64,000 nt of DNA from Mycolicibacterium confluentis (GCF_010729895.1 NZ_AP022612.1:1798001-1862000); one strand, 5' to 3'. Counted from the first letter of the stretch, positions 47,530 through 57,571 are shown. Notes: generated by a model not told the origin, from the letters alone. Program-made: numbers and translations.

Positions 47530-47892
47530 ATGAACAACAACGCTGTCGTCCGACGGATCATGCAGGCCGCGCCGCTGTTCAACGCACCGGTCACGGCACT
47601 GTCGAACTCCCGGCTCTTCGGCCGGATCATCGGCCGCAACGTCGCCGTCATCACCTACACGGGACGTCGGTCCGGTCGCACGTTCAGCACGCCGGTGGCC
47701 TACCGCCGCACCGGCGACGGCCTGCAGATCGCGGCTAACCTGCCCGACGCCAAGACCTGGTGGCGCAACTTCCTCGACGACGGTGCGCCGATCTCCGTGA
47801 AGCTCGACGGAGTCGACCGCGCTGGACACGCTGTGGCGCACCGCGACGGGAGTGGACGCGTCACGGTCGACGTCCGTCTCGACGCGGATTAA
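47530..47892 (+). CDS. Short DDN-like deazaflavin (F420)-dependent oxidoreductase
   Basis: 120 residues, split-beta-barrel family of Ddn/DUF385 proteins: YTGRRSGRTFSTPVAYRR and ANLPDAKTWWRNFLDDG are typical of F420H2-dependent quinone or nitro reductases. It is shorter than Ddn at the N-terminus. Strong GAAGGAA site before the ATG. Co-transcribed with the DUF1772 gene. Its TAA overlaps the stop of the convergent gene in TTAA. Confidence 0.8.
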   Translation: MNNNAVVRRIMQAAPLFNAPVTALSNSRLFGRIIGRNVAVITYTGRRSGRTFSTPVAYRRTGDGLQIAANLPDAKTWWRNFLDDGAPISVKLDGVDRAGHAVAHRDGSGRVTVDVRLDAD

Positions 47893-48263
47893 TCCAAGCC
47901 GGCGAGAGCCTTTCGGGCGGCCTCAAGTTCGGCTTCCAGCGCCGCGACTTTGGCGGCCTGCTGGGAGCGTGCCTCTTCGATGATCGCGTCGATCGGGGTG
48001 GAGAGGTCCTCATGCAGTTCCCTGGCCGCGCGCGAGACGGCGGCGGCCGCGACGGCGACGTCGCGGGCCAGGAAGGTGCTGCCCTGCTTGAGTTCGGCGC
48101 GCCATTCACCGTCGGCGGTACCGATGACGGTCAGGGTCAGTTCGAGCGTCTTGGCCTTCCGGCCGGCCGCCTTCTTCGCGGGGGCCTTCTGGGGCTGCAC
48201 CTCCGCGGAGGGGGTGATGAACTCGGTGGACGGAGCTTCCGGTGCCAGGGTGTCTGCAGTCAT
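47889..48263 (-). CDS. DUF6319-type Lys/Ala-rich protein with coiled-coil end
   Basis: 124 residues: an N-terminal Pro/Lys-rich disordered region (about 1-40), a compact segment LELTLTVIGTADGEWRAELK, and a C-terminal helix (IIEEARSQQAAKVAALEAEL) that should form a coiled coil. Probably the family called DUF6319; function unknown. ATG at 48263, or GTG two codons earlier. Confidence 0.65.
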   Translation of the reverse strand: MTADTLAPEAPSTEFITPSAEVQPQKAPAKKAAGRKAKTLELTLTVIGTADGEWRAELKQGSTFLARDVAVAAAAVSRAARELHEDLSTPIDAIIEEARSQQAAKVAALEAELEAARKALAGLD

Positions 48264-48306
48264 CGTCACGTGGGTCAGTAGAACACACGTTCGACTGCGG
48301 GTAAAG

Positions 48307-48702
48307 TCAGGCCGAGAGCGTGTCGATGGCCGCGCGCAGTTTGGCCGCGGCCTCGTCGGCGACCTCACGCAGGCTCGGCTGATCGGACACCTGAACCATG
48401 ATCTGGGGGTCCATCGCGTCGACGATCACGCCGTCGCCCTCCGGGTCGGCGCGGACGGCGACATTGCAGGGCAGCAGCAGTCCGATCTGACGGTCGGCGT
48501 TGACCGCGCGGTATGCCAGGGGCGGATTGCAGGCCCCGAGGATCAGGTAGTCCTCCATGTCCTCACCCAGCTTGGCCTTGAGCGTAGCCTTCATGTCGAT
48601 CTCGGTGAGAATCCCGAAACCCTGATCCGCCAGGGCGTTTCGTGTCTTCTTCACCGCATCCTCGAACGTGGTGTGCAACGTCGTGGACAGTGCGTAGCTC
48701 AT
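48307..48702 (-). CDS. DUF302 protein
   Basis: 131 residues, DUF302: HTTFEDAVKKTRNALADQGF, GILTEIDMKATLKAKLGED, YLILGACNPPLAYRAV and IGLLLPCNVAVR. The two conserved cysteines are seen. A small alpha/beta domain with no settled function, sometimes near redox genes. Its ATG overlaps the stop of the PE-PPE hydrolase gene by four bases. Confidence 0.88.
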   Translation of the reverse strand: MSYALSTTLHTTFEDAVKKTRNALADQGFGILTEIDMKATLKAKLGEDMEDYLILGACNPPLAYRAVNADRQIGLLLPCNVAVRADPEGDGVIVDAMDPQIMVQVSDQPSLREVADEAAAKLRAAIDTLSA

Positions 48703-49778
48703 GACTTCTCCGATGTCTCGGCGGTCCGTTCTGGCGGCATCTGGCGGATCTCCCGGTCGGCCTTCGTGATGCGGTCTCTGATGCTCTGCATCGCGGTACG
48801 CACCTTGTCGGCGCGTGCCGCGGCGCGCTCCTGCCGGCGTTCCCTGGCCTGGGCGGTCTTGTCGGCCAACCGCTTCTGCCACGTCGATCGCGGGACATCC
48901 TGCAACACAGCAGCTTTGGCTTCTGTCTTGGCCCCAGACTGTCCGCCGAGCTTGGCCGTATTCGGCTCGGTGGGCGGCGTCGGATAGGGAATCGACACCG
49001 GGCGGTTGTAGGCCTTCTCGACGATCGGGCGCAGCGCGTTGTCGAGAGCCGGAGCGAACGGCCCGGTCCACGCAATCAAGGGCAGCGTGTCCGTGGGCAC
49101 CCACACATAACGGACCTGCGCGCCGGACTCGTAGGTGTCGGTGTGGGTTGGGTAGCCGCCGTTGACGACTTTGGCGTAGTCGACGTCGCGGTAGTTGCTG
49201 TGCAGCGAGTGCTTGCCCATTTCGGCGTTCAGCACGGCCAACAGGTTGGACCGGTCGTCGGGGGCATCCGCCCAACCGTCGTACTGCCGGATCACCTCGT
49301 ACCCGGAATAGCCCGGATCCTCCGGCAGGCCCTGACCGTTGGTGTAGCCGACGCCGCCCTGCCGTCCGCCGTAGCGGTTCTCCGGGTTGCCGAAGCTGAA
49401 CCAGGTGACCCGGGAGGCCGGACTGGGAGCGACCTGTGCGCCGGTCGACCAGTCGCGGAGGGCCGAGTAGATGACCTGACCGCCCTGGCTGTGGCCCAGC
49501 AGGACCACGTCGCCGGAGGCGGGGATGGCGGCGGTCAGCATCCGCCCGCCCTCCTGCGTGTAGGTGCCCAACGGAATCGACGTGTACGGCACGCCCTGGC
49601 AGGTGCTGGGCGCGGCGCACAGCGCGCCACCCATGATCTGGTGGCTCGAGCGGTCACTGCCGGAGAACGCGCCTTCGAATGTCAACACCGAAGCGGCCGA
49701 TGCGGTGCCGCCGCCAGCGCACAGTGCCGCCACCAACACTGGCGGGCCCAGCCACGTCGCAGTCCTGCGCATACGCAT
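48699..49778 (-). CDS. Secreted PE-PPE-domain serine hydrolase
   Basis: 359 residues. Signal peptide (WLGPPVLVAALCAGGGTASA), then an alpha/beta-hydrolase with nucleophile Ser97 in VVLLGHSQGGQVIYSAL, SFGNPENRYGG, and VWVPTDTLPLIAWTG. The last 90 residues are charged and probably coiled (RQERAAARADKVRTAMQSIR). No PE or PPE head. Likely an exported esterase or lipase. Translationally coupled to the DUF302 gene downstream. Second PE-PPE-domain protein of the window. Confidence 0.83.
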   Translation of the reverse strand: MRMRRTATWLGPPVLVAALCAGGGTASAASVLTFEGAFSGSDRSSHQIMGGALCAAPSTCQGVPYTSIPLGTYTQEGGRMLTAAIPASGDVVLLGHSQGGQVIYSALRDWSTGAQVAPSPASRVTWFSFGNPENRYGGRQGGVGYTNGQGLPEDPGYSGYEVIRQYDGWADAPDDRSNLLAVLNAEMGKHSLHSNYRDVDYAKVVNGGYPTHTDTYESGAQVRYVWVPTDTLPLIAWTGPFAPALDNALRPIVEKAYNRPVSIPYPTPPTEPNTAKLGGQSGAKTEAKAAVLQDVPRSTWQKRLADKTAQARERRQERAAARADKVRTAMQSIRDRITKADREIRQMPPERTAETSEKS

Positions 49779-49837
49779 CCCCTCGCAAACCAGAACTGCA
49801 GACTATCGGGGGGCGCGTAGACCCCGATGACGAATCG

Positions 49838-50455
49838 TCAGACCGGTACCGCGACCTCGTTACGGCGGCGCCACGGGATGGTCCAGGGCGGATCGTAGAA
49901 CCACGACACCGCCTCGCCGGTCGGCTTGATCCCCTTGTCCCGCAGGACGTCCAACAACTCTTCCACCCGTTCGGCGACCGCCGCCGGACTGCGGTCGCCG
50001 GTGAACCGCAGCACCGCGAACTTCTCGGCGGGCACCTCGACCAGGCGCACCTGGTCATCGTCGGGTGTCGGCAGCGTCTGCAGAGACCATTTGGCCGGCA
50101 TGAAGAACCTGATCACCGATCCGCCCTGCGGGTCGCGGGCCTGGGCCACCGGCGCCGTCATGGCGATCTTCTCGCTCGACTGCGCCACCGGGGCGGTCAT
50201 CGCGATCGAGGTCTGCCTGCTGTTGCCGCCGAAGATGTACCCGGCCAGTCGGCGGAAGCCGGTGTTGCGGGCCCGGTCCTCGTCCTCGAGCACCGTCGTC
50301 TCCGCCGCGATCCGGGGCCCGTACCGGCGGATCTCCACGCCGGACCCCAGGGGTTCGGCCACATACAGCGGTTCTTCGGTGCCGATCCGGATCCCGACGA
50401 TGCCGCCGAGTCCTTCGGCGAATTGGACGGCGCCAGAAATGATGCGAGACAACAT
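49838..50455 (-). CDS. SOUL-family haem-binding-like protein
   Basis: 205 residues from ATG 50455; GTG 50491, overlapping the amidohydrolase stop, would add 12. SOUL/HBP family: VEIRRYGPRIAAETTV, FRRLAGYIFGGN, and the repeated KIAMTAPVAQ-type segment (SIAMTAPVAQ, KIAMTAPVAQ). In animals the family binds haem; bacterial roles are unclear. Likely in one transcript with the amidohydrolase. Confidence 0.85.
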   Translation of the reverse strand: MLSRIISGAVQFAEGLGGIVGIRIGTEEPLYVAEPLGSGVEIRRYGPRIAAETTVLEDEDRARNTGFRRLAGYIFGGNSRQTSIAMTAPVAQSSEKIAMTAPVAQARDPQGGSVIRFFMPAKWSLQTLPTPDDDQVRLVEVPAEKFAVLRFTGDRSPAAVAERVEELLDVLRDKGIKPTGEAVSWFYDPPWTIPWRRRNEVAVPV

Positions 50456-50481
50456 GGCAGCGGGGATACCCGAAGTGGCCG

Positions 50482-52194
50482 TCAGCAACACCCACCGGCG
50501 TGCTCGCGTTGCGCCAAGTGCGCGTGCTCGGTGTTGTCCGCGCCGTCGATCGCGGCCAGGAACTCCGCCAGATCGACCCGCCGCCCGCCGACCCAGGTGC
50601 CCAGCACCGCGACCTCATCGATCAGACGCTGCGGGTCGACGGTCCACGGGTCGGCGCTCAACTCCACGAAGTCGGCGAGCTTGCCCACGCTGATCGACCC
50701 CACCAGATGCTCGCGGCGCAGTGTGCGGGCGGCGTTGATCGTCTGCGCACGCCAGGCCTGATCCAGCGAGATGGCCTGCTCGGGGCCGTACACACCGCCC
50801 GCGCGGGTCCGGCGGGTGACGGCGGTGGCGATGTTGTCGACGGGCGTCGGCGGTGACACCGACCCGTCGTTATGCAGCGACACACACGCCCCCGAGGCGA
50901 CGGCGTCGGCGAACGCGCCCCACTGCGCCCCGTGCGCCTCGTCGAACATCTGCCCCGCCAGCAGATCGCCCCAGTAGTAGTACTGGAACGGCGCCATCGA
51001 GACGTGGACGCCCAGGCGCGCGGCGCGGTCGAAGTGTGCGCGGGTGCCCGCGCCGGCGTGCTCGAGGCGCCACCGATGGTCGGCGCCGAGCAGGCCGTGC
51101 CGTGTCAGGGCGTCCTCGTAGGCGTCCAACGCCAGGTCCAGCGCGAGGTCACCGTTGGCGTGGAAGGACATCTGCCATCCAGCCGGGACCGCGCGGTCGA
51201 GGATGGCGTCGAGTTGCTCGCGGCTGTAGTTCATCGAGTCGACGCCACCGGAGGTCGCCGGGTCGATGCCCGCGGTCCGGGTGGCGGGGGTGTCGAGGTA
51301 CGGGAACGAGATTGCGATGTTGCCGACCCAGGGCGAGCCGTCGGTCCACAGCTTGACCCCGGACTTGGTCAGCATCTCCTCGCCTGCGGCGAAACTGATG
51401 GGGTCGGCGTAGGTGTCGGTGACCGACATCTCCCACATGCTGACCCGCAGCGGGCACGACGGTGCCGCGGCCAACGCCTCGTAGCCGGCCGCGAACTTCG
51501 GGTCGAAGGTCATGTCTGAGGCCGATGTGTATCCGCCCCGGGACATCAGCGCGTAGTAGAGCGCGCCCGAGGTCAGCGGATCGCCCATCTCGGCCAGCAG
51601 TGGGCCCGTCACTGCGGTCAGGACCGGCAGTTCGAAACCCTGCCCGTTGAGGCTGCCGTCGGCGTTGCGGCCGAAGTGTGAGGCCACCGGATCCTCCGGC
51701 GGAGTGGTGTCCCACCCATAGCGGCGCATCAGCGCGGTGTTGAAATACACGCCGTGCCCGGAGTTGTCGGTCACGACAGCCACCCGGTCACCGAAGATGC
51801 CGTCCAACTCCTCGGCCTTGGGTGAGGGATGACCGTGCAGCAGCGCGTCATACCCGGCGAACCACAGCGGGGCGTCGGGGTCGGCGGTGGCCAGTGCGTC
51901 GGCGAAGACCGCCTGCACATCAGCCCATGTCGGACAGTCCCACGGTGCAATCGAGCGGGCCGGGGCCTGCGTCGCGACGCCACTGATCAATGGATGGCTG
52001 TGTGGCTCAACGAATCCCGGCGCCAGGGCGGCTGCGCCGGTGTCGACCACCTCGGCGTCGGGCAGTGCGGCCCGGCACTGCGCCAGCGTCCCGACGGCCA
52101 CGATGCGGCCGTCCGACACCGCGACGGCCTCGGCCCGAGGAGTGTCGTCGTCCATGGTGATGACCGTTGCCGCGGTGAGTATTGAGTCGCCCAT
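50482..52194 (-). CDS. Amidohydrolase family 3 enzyme
   Basis: 570 residues. Metal-dependent hydrolase: first metal ligands in PGFVEPHSHP, further His in MSFHANGDLALD and RLEHAGAGT, Asp in SLHNDGSVSPPTPV. This is the YtcJ/NfdA-like branch whose members deformylate or hydrolyse cyclic amides; the substrate is unknown. The C-terminus ends AGGCC. Cytoplasmic, no signal peptide. Twelve bases separate it from the glyoxalase-fold gene. Confidence 0.87.
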   Translation of the reverse strand: MGDSILTAATVITMDDDTPRAEAVAVSDGRIVAVGTLAQCRAALPDAEVVDTGAAALAPGFVEPHSHPLISGVATQAPARSIAPWDCPTWADVQAVFADALATADPDAPLWFAGYDALLHGHPSPKAEELDGIFGDRVAVVTDNSGHGVYFNTALMRRYGWDTTPPEDPVASHFGRNADGSLNGQGFELPVLTAVTGPLLAEMGDPLTSGALYYALMSRGGYTSASDMTFDPKFAAGYEALAAAPSCPLRVSMWEMSVTDTYADPISFAAGEEMLTKSGVKLWTDGSPWVGNIAISFPYLDTPATRTAGIDPATSGGVDSMNYSREQLDAILDRAVPAGWQMSFHANGDLALDLALDAYEDALTRHGLLGADHRWRLEHAGAGTRAHFDRAARLGVHVSMAPFQYYYWGDLLAGQMFDEAHGAQWGAFADAVASGACVSLHNDGSVSPPTPVDNIATAVTRRTRAGGVYGPEQAISLDQAWRAQTINAARTLRREHLVGSISVGKLADFVELSADPWTVDPQRLIDEVAVLGTWVGGRRVDLAEFLAAIDGADNTEHAHLAQREHAGGCC

Positions 52195-52206
52195 CGCGAC
52201 AGTGTG

Positions 52207-52602
52207 TCATCCGGGTGGTGCGAAAAGCTCCAACGCAATGCCGTCGGGGTCACGGAAGCTCAGGCCGGATCCGTAGTGCGCGTCGACGATGCCGCCGTGG
52301 GAGACGCCCATGTTGTCGAGTCGTGTCGCCCACTCCTGCAGTTCGGCACGGCCGGTGACGGCGAAGCCGACGTGGTCGAGGCCGGTGCGGAACTCGCTGA
52401 ACGTCTCCTGCGCCGGCGCCGCGGGGTGCTCGTGGATGCCGAACAGGGTGCCGTCCTTCAGCACCCACACGACATGGTGGAAACCGGCGTCGGCGTCCTC
52501 GTCGAGCACCGCGTCATACCCGAACAGTGCGCGATACCAGGGGGTGCTGACGCTCAGATCGCGGACGGTGACGGCGATGTGGCCCAGTCCGGGAAAGGTC
52601 AT
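52207..52602 (-). CDS. Glyoxalase/dioxygenase-fold (VOC) protein
   Basis: 131 residues, two beta-alpha-beta modules. Possible metal ligands: His in GHIAVTVRD, His in LDHVGFAVTG, Glu in PDGIALELFAPPG. ATG 52602 has GGAGGAG upstream. Substrate unknown. Same strand and close spacing with the DUF2236 gene (16 bp) and the amidohydrolase, so a three- or four-gene accessory operon is likely. Confidence 0.85.
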   Translation of the reverse strand: MTFPGLGHIAVTVRDLSVSTPWYRALFGYDAVLDEDADAGFHHVVWVLKDGTLFGIHEHPAAPAQETFSEFRTGLDHVGFAVTGRAELQEWATRLDNMGVSHGGIVDAHYGSGLSFRDPDGIALELFAPPG

Positions 52603-52618
52603 GGCTCCTCCAGGAGGC

Positions 52619-53440
52619 TCAGACGATGCGCCGACCACGGCGCGCGCGGGACCGCATGTCCCACAGGTACAGCTGATAGCCCAGCACCCACGTCTGGTGC
52701 GGGATGAGCCGGTCGGCCAACCGCAGGGCCGCCAGCAGCCATTCGAACCGCTGCTGCTGCGCGCTGCTCCACGGCAGTCGCATCTTGCTGCGGAACTCCT
52801 CGGGCAGGAACCCCGTCGTCGCGAACAGGTTGAACCGCCCCAGCGTCGCCGAGACGGGCTTGGGCAGGAACACCATGGTCGCCACACCCTTGAGGTGCTC
52901 ACGGACCGGCGGGTCGATGTTCAGGTCCTCCAGCGAGCGCTTCCAATAGTCCTCGAACGCGACTCGGTCGGCGGGCCACATGTCCTCGCGCACCTGCAGG
53001 GTGGTGCCGAGCTTGCGGGCATCGCGATACACCGCGTCGGCGGCCGCGTCGTCGAGCGGGCCGTACAGGAACTCGTGCTGGTCGACGTAATAGCGGTACA
53101 GGCAGGCCGCCACCCACAACTGCAGCTTGGGGTCGAACGCGTTGTAGCGCACCGGACTTGACTTCGTGGAACGCACCTGGGCGTGTGCGGTGTCGACCGC
53201 GGTGCGGATCAGGGCGCGGTCGGATTCGGTGCCGATGGTCGCGGCCGCCAGGTAGGTGCCGGTGGTGCGGGCCCGTTTGAACGGATGCTTGTAGACATTG
53301 CCGGAGTCGACCGGACTCTCCAGGACGCCGTACCCCACGCCAGGCAGGGCGAGCTGCATGATGACGTTGGCGGCGGGCAGCAGCGTCGCGGCCGGATTCA
53401 GCAGGTCGGCGACCCGCGTCGGTTGCTTCACAGGTGCCAT
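52619..53440 (-). CDS. DUF2236 / MpaB-type oxygenase-like protein
   Basis: 273 residues of the DUF2236 family (fungal MpaB and rubber oxygenase Lcp relatives): the His-rich centre [20 protein letters not shown] and [19 protein letters not shown] are characteristic; such proteins bind haem b. ATG 53440. Position near cobD matches Rv2237 of M. tuberculosis. Substrate unknown. Confidence 0.83.
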   Translation of the reverse strand: MAPVKQPTRVADLLNPAATLLPAANVIMQLALPGVGYGVLESPVDSGNVYKHPFKRARTTGTYLAAATIGTESDRALIRTAVDTAHAQVRSTKSSPVRYNAFDPKLQLWVAACLYRYYVDQHEFLYGPLDDAAADAVYRDARKLGTTLQVREDMWPADRVAFEDYWKRSLEDLNIDPPVREHLKGVATMVFLPKPVSATLGRFNLFATTGFLPEEFRSKMRLPWSSAQQQRFEWLLAALRLADRLIPHQTWVLGYQLYLWDMRSRARRGRRIV

Positions 53441-53473
53441 AAGGGGCAGTAGACCACTTGTGAGACGCTGCTG

Positions 53474-54448
53474 GTGATGATTCCGGCCAGAACCGCCCCA
53501 CGCGCTGCGGGGGTGCTCATGGGTTACCTGACCGACGTCGCGCTCGGCGACCCACAACGTGGCCACCCGGTCGCGGGTTTCGGGAGTGTGGCGGCCCGTT
53601 GGGAACAGGTGGTCTACCGCGACGACCGCGTCGCTGGAGCGCTGCACGCCGCCGCGCTGCTCGGTGCGCTGGGCGGCGCCGCGACGCTGGTGTCCCGGGC
53701 GGCAGGCAGGCGCGCGGGCGCCCCAGGGACGGTCGCGACGGTGGCCGCCGCGACGTGGGCATGCCTGGGTGGTACGACGCTGGCGCGCACCGGAACCGCA
53801 ATGGCCGACCTGCTGGACGCGGGCGACCTCGACGGGGCGCGTGAGCTGCTGCCGTCGCTGTGTGGCCGCGATCCCGCATACCTCGACGCCGACGGCCTGG
53901 CGCGCGCGGCACTCGAGTCGATCGCCGAGAACACCTCCGACGCGCAGGTGGCCCCGCTGGTGTGGGCCGCGGCCGGGGGAGCGCCCGCAGTGCTGGTGTA
54001 CCGCGGAATCAACACGCTCGACGCCATGGTGGGCCACCGGTCACCGCGGTACGCGCGATTCGGGTGGGCCGCCGCGCGCATCGACGACGTCGCCAACTAT
54101 CTGGGTGCGCGTCTGGCCGGCGCGCTGGTGGTGCTGTGCGCACCGCTGGTCGGCGGGTCGTCAGCGGCCGCGCTGCGCGCCTGGCGCCGCGATGCCGGCC
54201 GCCACCCGAGCCCCAACGCGGGCGTCGTCGAGGCGTCCTTCGCGGGAGCCCTCGGAGTCCGCCTGGGTGGGCCCACGCAGTACCACCACGAACTGCAGAT
54301 CAGGCCGACGCTCGGCGACGGTCACGCGCCCACGGCCGCCGACCTGCGCCGGGCCGTGACGCTGTCGCGCTGCGTGCAGGGGGCGGCGGCCGTCGCGACG
54401 TGCCTGGGGGCGGTGGCGCTGGGCCGGATTCAGCGCCGACGGCCGTAA
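53474..54448 (+). CDS. cobD: Adenosylcobinamide-phosphate synthase (CobD/CbiB)
   Basis: 324 residues. Membrane enzyme that joins aminopropanol (phosphate) to adenosylcobyric acid in B12 synthesis. Family blocks: [54 protein letters not shown] and [20 protein letters not shown]. Start GTG 53474 or ATG 53477. Divergent from DUF2236. Its last 19 bases overlap the 3' end of the convergent SURF1 gene. Confidence 0.92.
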   Translation: MMIPARTAPRAAGVLMGYLTDVALGDPQRGHPVAGFGSVAARWEQVVYRDDRVAGALHAAALLGALGGAATLVSRAAGRRAGAPGTVATVAAATWACLGGTTLARTGTAMADLLDAGDLDGARELLPSLCGRDPAYLDADGLARAALESIAENTSDAQVAPLVWAAAGGAPAVLVYRGINTLDAMVGHRSPRYARFGWAAARIDDVANYLGARLAGALVVLCAPLVGGSSAAALRAWRRDAGRHPSPNAGVVEASFAGALGVRLGGPTQYHHELQIRPTLGDGHAPTAADLRRAVTLSRCVQGAAAVATCLGAVALGRIQRRRP

Positions 54449-55239
54449 CGGTCGGCCAGTTTCTGCTCGACGGTCTTCGGTTGGGTGCCGTCCTGGGCCT
54501 CGGCCTCCTCGCGTTCCCGGCGGCGGGCCTTGACCTCGGTGTAGACGAAATACCCCAACCCCACCGGGGCGAGGATGCCGAACGCGATCCACTGAATGCC
54601 GTAGGACAGGAATGGCCCGGCGTCCAGATGGGGCAGGCCTATCTCGCCGAGGCCACCCGGTTGGTTTCCGGTCAACTGCAGGTAGGAGCCCGCCAACGGC
54701 ACGTCGAACAGTTCGGCCAACTGGCGGGTGTCGATCGCGTAGACCTGCGGGCTGCCGTTCTCGATGATCGGCGCCTTGTCCGGCGGGGCGGTCTCACTGT
54801 CGCGCAGGCGAGCGGTGATGGTCACCTCGCCGGTGGGTGCCGGTTCGATCGGCGGCATCTGCGTGCCCTGTTCGGGACGGACGTAACCGCGGTCGACCAG
54901 GACGATCGGCCCGTCCTGCACCGCGAACGGGGTGAGCACCTCGAACGCGGGCTCACCGTCGACGATCCGCAGCCGGGCCAGGATCTGCTTGTCGGCCAGG
55001 TAGCGCCCGGTGGCGGTGACGCGGTGCCACTGCTCATCGGGGGCGAACGAATCCTGGTGCGGCAGAACGCTGGTCAACGGCACCGGGTCCGCGGACAGGG
55101 ACGCGGCGATCTGGTCATTCTCCCGTGAGGTCTTGGTGTTCTTGCCCAGCTGCCACGGCGCGAGCACCGTGAAGCACAGATAGGCGAACGCCGCGGCCAC
55201 CACGGCCAACGCGAGCCACCCGGGTTTGAACCACTTCAT
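54430..55239 (-). CDS. SURF1-family cytochrome oxidase assembly protein
   Basis: 269 residues with a TM helix at each end (LALAVVAAAFAYLCFTVLAP; IQWIAFGILAPVGLGYFVY) and an extracytoplasmic domain, the SURF1 pattern (APWQLGKN, VTATGRYL, VLVDRGYVRP). Assists maturation of the aa3 oxidase. The charged C-terminal tail is cytoplasmic. Overlaps ptpA by four bases; matches Rv2235. Confidence 0.9.
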   Translation of the reverse strand: MKWFKPGWLALAVVAAAFAYLCFTVLAPWQLGKNTKTSRENDQIAASLSADPVPLTSVLPHQDSFAPDEQWHRVTATGRYLADKQILARLRIVDGEPAFEVLTPFAVQDGPIVLVDRGYVRPEQGTQMPPIEPAPTGEVTITARLRDSETAPPDKAPIIENGSPQVYAIDTRQLAELFDVPLAGSYLQLTGNQPGGLGEIGLPHLDAGPFLSYGIQWIAFGILAPVGLGYFVYTEVKARRREREEAEAQDGTQPKTVEQKLADRYGRRR

Positions 55240-55730
55240 GACACCTGCGCCTGTCCGTCGAGTTGGGAGTCGACCCAGTCGTGCAGACCGGGCAGCGCCG
55301 CGGCGATCACGGTGAACACGTCCTCGAAGTCGGCCAGGTCGCCGTAGTACGGGTCCTCGACGTCGAGCGCGTGGGCTCCGGAGCGCGGGTCGAAGGAGCG
55401 CAGCATCCGGACGCGGTCCGGTTCTACGCCGAGCTGGGTGAGAATGCGGACGTGGTTGCGGCCCAGCGCGATCACCAGGTCGGCCGACAGGTGGTCGTCG
55501 TCGACCTGCGCCGCGATGTGCTCATGGGGATAGCCGTGCGCGGCCAGCACCCGATTGGCGCGGTGATCGGCGCCGTCCCCGGCGTGCCAGCCGCCCGTCC
55601 CGGCGCTCGTGACGCGGACGTGCTCGGCCAGGCCGCGCTCGGCGATCTGATGGGCGAACATCTTCTCCGCCATCGGGGACCGGCAGATGTTGCCCGAGCA
55701 CACGAACGTCACGTGCAACCGATCAGACAC
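55236..55730 (-). CDS. ptpA: Low-molecular-weight protein tyrosine phosphatase
   Basis: 164 residues. P-loop FVCSGNICRSPMAE with Cys11 and Arg17, general acid Asp126 in DVEDPYYGD, followed by Tyr128/Tyr129 that are phosphorylated in M. tuberculosis PtpA. In pathogens it is secreted and blocks phagosome acidification; in a saprophyte an internal signalling role is likelier. GTG 55730 overlaps the HAD gene by eight bases and its end overlaps SURF1 by four, so the three are one operon. Confidence 0.94.
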   Translation of the reverse strand: MSDRLHVTFVCSGNICRSPMAEKMFAHQIAERGLAEHVRVTSAGTGGWHAGDGADHRANRVLAAHGYPHEHIAAQVDDDHLSADLVIALGRNHVRILTQLGVEPDRVRMLRSFDPRSGAHALDVEDPYYGDLADFEDVFTVIAAALPGLHDWVDSQLDGQAQVS

Positions 55731-56406
55731 CCAGCACCTCCCGCAGGGCGGCCACGTCGGCGACGTGGGTGGGCGCCGGGGCGTCGTCGGTGACGTCACG
55801 GAAGTCGTCGCGGCCGTAACCCCACGCGACCACCACGGTGTCGATGCCGTGCGCGGCGGCGCCCTCGACGTCGTGGCGGCGGTCACCGACCATCAGGACG
55901 CGTTCGGGCAGGGGTTGCAGTTGTGCGAGCGCGTGCGCCACCACGTCGGCTTTGGCCGCGCGGGTGCCGTCGGGGCTGGCGCCGGCGATGACGTCGAAGT
56001 GGTCGGCCATCCCGAAATGCTCGAGGATGCGACGGGCCGTGGGTTCGGCCTTGGAGGTGGCCACCGCCAGGCGCACGCCGGAGGCCCGCAGATCGTTCAG
56101 CAGATCCTCGATCCCGTCGAACGGTGTGTTCATGGCCCACCCGCGGGTGGTGTAGTCGGCGCGATAGGCCGCAATCGCCTCGTCGACACGCTCACCGAGC
56201 CCCATCAGGGCCAGCGTGTGGTGAATGGGCGGCCCGACAATCCGTCCCACCAGGTCGCCCTCGGGGATTTCCGCTCCGACCTGGCCCAATGCGTGCCGGA
56301 AGCTGGCCACGATGCCCTCCGCGGAGTCCGTCAGGGTCCCGTCGAGGTCGAACAGGACGAGCTGCGGCGCGGCGGTGGGCGAGAGGATCGGGGACAGTTC
56401 GGTCAC
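55723..56406 (-). CDS. HAD-family protein, PtkA-like without N-terminal extension
   Basis: 227 residues. HAD motifs: [17 protein letters not shown] (Asp20, Asp22), [18 protein letters not shown], and [20 protein letters not shown]. The sequence follows M. tuberculosis PtkA (Rv2232) closely, but PtkA has about 60-80 extra disordered residues at its N-terminus. Here only 43 bp separate the ATG from the divergent Nif3 start, so no extension is possible. Phosphatase or tyrosine-kinase activity is both conceivable; context with ptpA supports signalling. Confidence 0.87.
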   Translation of the reverse strand: MTELSPILSPTAAPQLVLFDLDGTLTDSAEGIVASFRHALGQVGAEIPEGDLVGRIVGPPIHHTLALMGLGERVDEAIAAYRADYTTRGWAMNTPFDGIEDLLNDLRASGVRLAVATSKAEPTARRILEHFGMADHFDVIAGASPDGTRAAKADVVAHALAQLQPLPERVLMVGDRRHDVEGAAAHGIDTVVVAWGYGRDDFRDVTDDAPAPTHVADVAALREVLGV

Positions 56407-56449
56407 GCAGCCATTGTCCCTGATGATTCGGCCACTACTGTTTGCAGGC

Positions 56450-57571
56450 GTGAGTGTGCGCCTGGCCGACGTGATCGACGTCCTCGACGCCGCCTACCCG
56501 CCCCGGCTCGCGCAGTCGTGGGACTCGGTGGGCCTGGTGTGCGGCGATCCCGACGAGCGGATCGAGTCGGTGACGGTCGCCGTCGACGCGACCGCGGCCG
56601 TCGTCGACGAGGTCGGTGAACGCGGCCTGCTGCTGGCCCACCACCCGCTGCTGCTGCGCGGCGTGGACACCGTGGCCGCCAGCACCCCCAAGGGCGCGCT
56701 GCTGCACCGGCTGATCCGCAGGGGCGCGGCGCTGTTCACGGCCCACACCAACGCCGACGCGGCCGCGCCCGGGGTCTCGGACGCGTTGGCGTCAAGGCTC
56801 GGGTTGACCGTCGAGGACGTGCTCGAGCCGGGACGCGGCGGACCGGACTATGACAAGTGGGTGATCTTCGTCCCACCGGAGTTCGCCGAGGCCGTGCGCA
56901 CCGCGGTGTTCGACGCGGGCGCCGGTTCGCTCGGCGACTACTCGTGCTGCAGTTGGTCGGTCACGGGCACCGGCCAGTTCCTGCCGCACGAGGGCGCGAC
57001 TCCGGCCATCGGCACGGTGGGGACCGTGGAACGGCTGCCCGAGGACCGCGTCGAGGCGATCGCGCCTGCGTCCGCGCGGGCTCGGGTGCTGGCCGCGATG
57101 CGGGCCGCGCACCCGTACGAGGAACCGGCCTTCGACGTGCTGCCGCTGGCGCCGCTGCCGTCGGGCGTGGGCGTCGGGCGGATCGCGGCCCTGGCCGAGC
57201 CCGTGACCTTGCGCGAGTTCGTGGCGCGGGTGGGGGAGCGGCTGCCCGCCACGGTCTGGGGAGTGCGGGCCACCGGCGATCCCGACCGTGTGGTGTCACG
57301 GGTCGCGTTGTGCGGCGGCGCTGGGGACTCACTGCTTGACCGCGTCGCCCGCGCCGGGGTCGACGCCTACGTGACCGCGGACCTGCGGCACCATCCCGCT
57401 GACGAGCATCGACGTGCCAGTGACGTCGCGCTGATCGACGTCGCGCACTGGGCCAGTGAGCACCCCTGGTGCGCGCAGGCCGCCGGTGTGTTGCGGGCAC
57501 AGTTCGGCGACGAGTTGCCGGTGCGGGTCAGCGAGACCCGCACCGATCCATGGAACCTGGGAGTGAATTGA
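56450..57571 (+). CDS. Nif3-like dinuclear metal protein (Rv2230c-like)
   Basis: 373 residues: two Nif3 halves with an inserted PII-like domain (about 120-225). Metal-site motifs [37 protein letters not shown] and the late [17 protein letters not shown] cyclohydrolase-like activity has been suggested for relatives. GTG 56450 has TACTGT eight bases upstream, fitting a leaderless message. Its stop shares one base with the next ATG. Confidence 0.88.
   Translation: MSVRLADVIDVLDAAYPPRLAQSWDSVGLVCGDPDERIESVTVAVDATAAVVDEVGERGLLLAHHPLLLRGVDTVAASTPKGALLHRLIRRGAALFTAHTNADAAAPGVSDALASRLGLTVEDVLEPGRGGPDYDKWVIFVPPEFAEAVRTAVFDAGAGSLGDYSCCSWSVTGTGQFLPHEGATPAIGTVGTVERLPEDRVEAIAPASARARVLAAMRAAHPYEEPAFDVLPLAPLPSGVGVGRIAALAEPVTLREFVARVGERLPATVWGVRATGDPDRVVSRVALCGGAGDSLLDRVARAGVDAYVTADLRHHPADEHRRASDVALIDVAHWASEHPWCAQAAGVLRAQFGDELPVRVSETRTDPWNLGVN

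Noticed and set aside
53441..53473. Cobalamin riboswitch before cobD
   Set aside because: The gap is 33 bp and lacks a B12 box.
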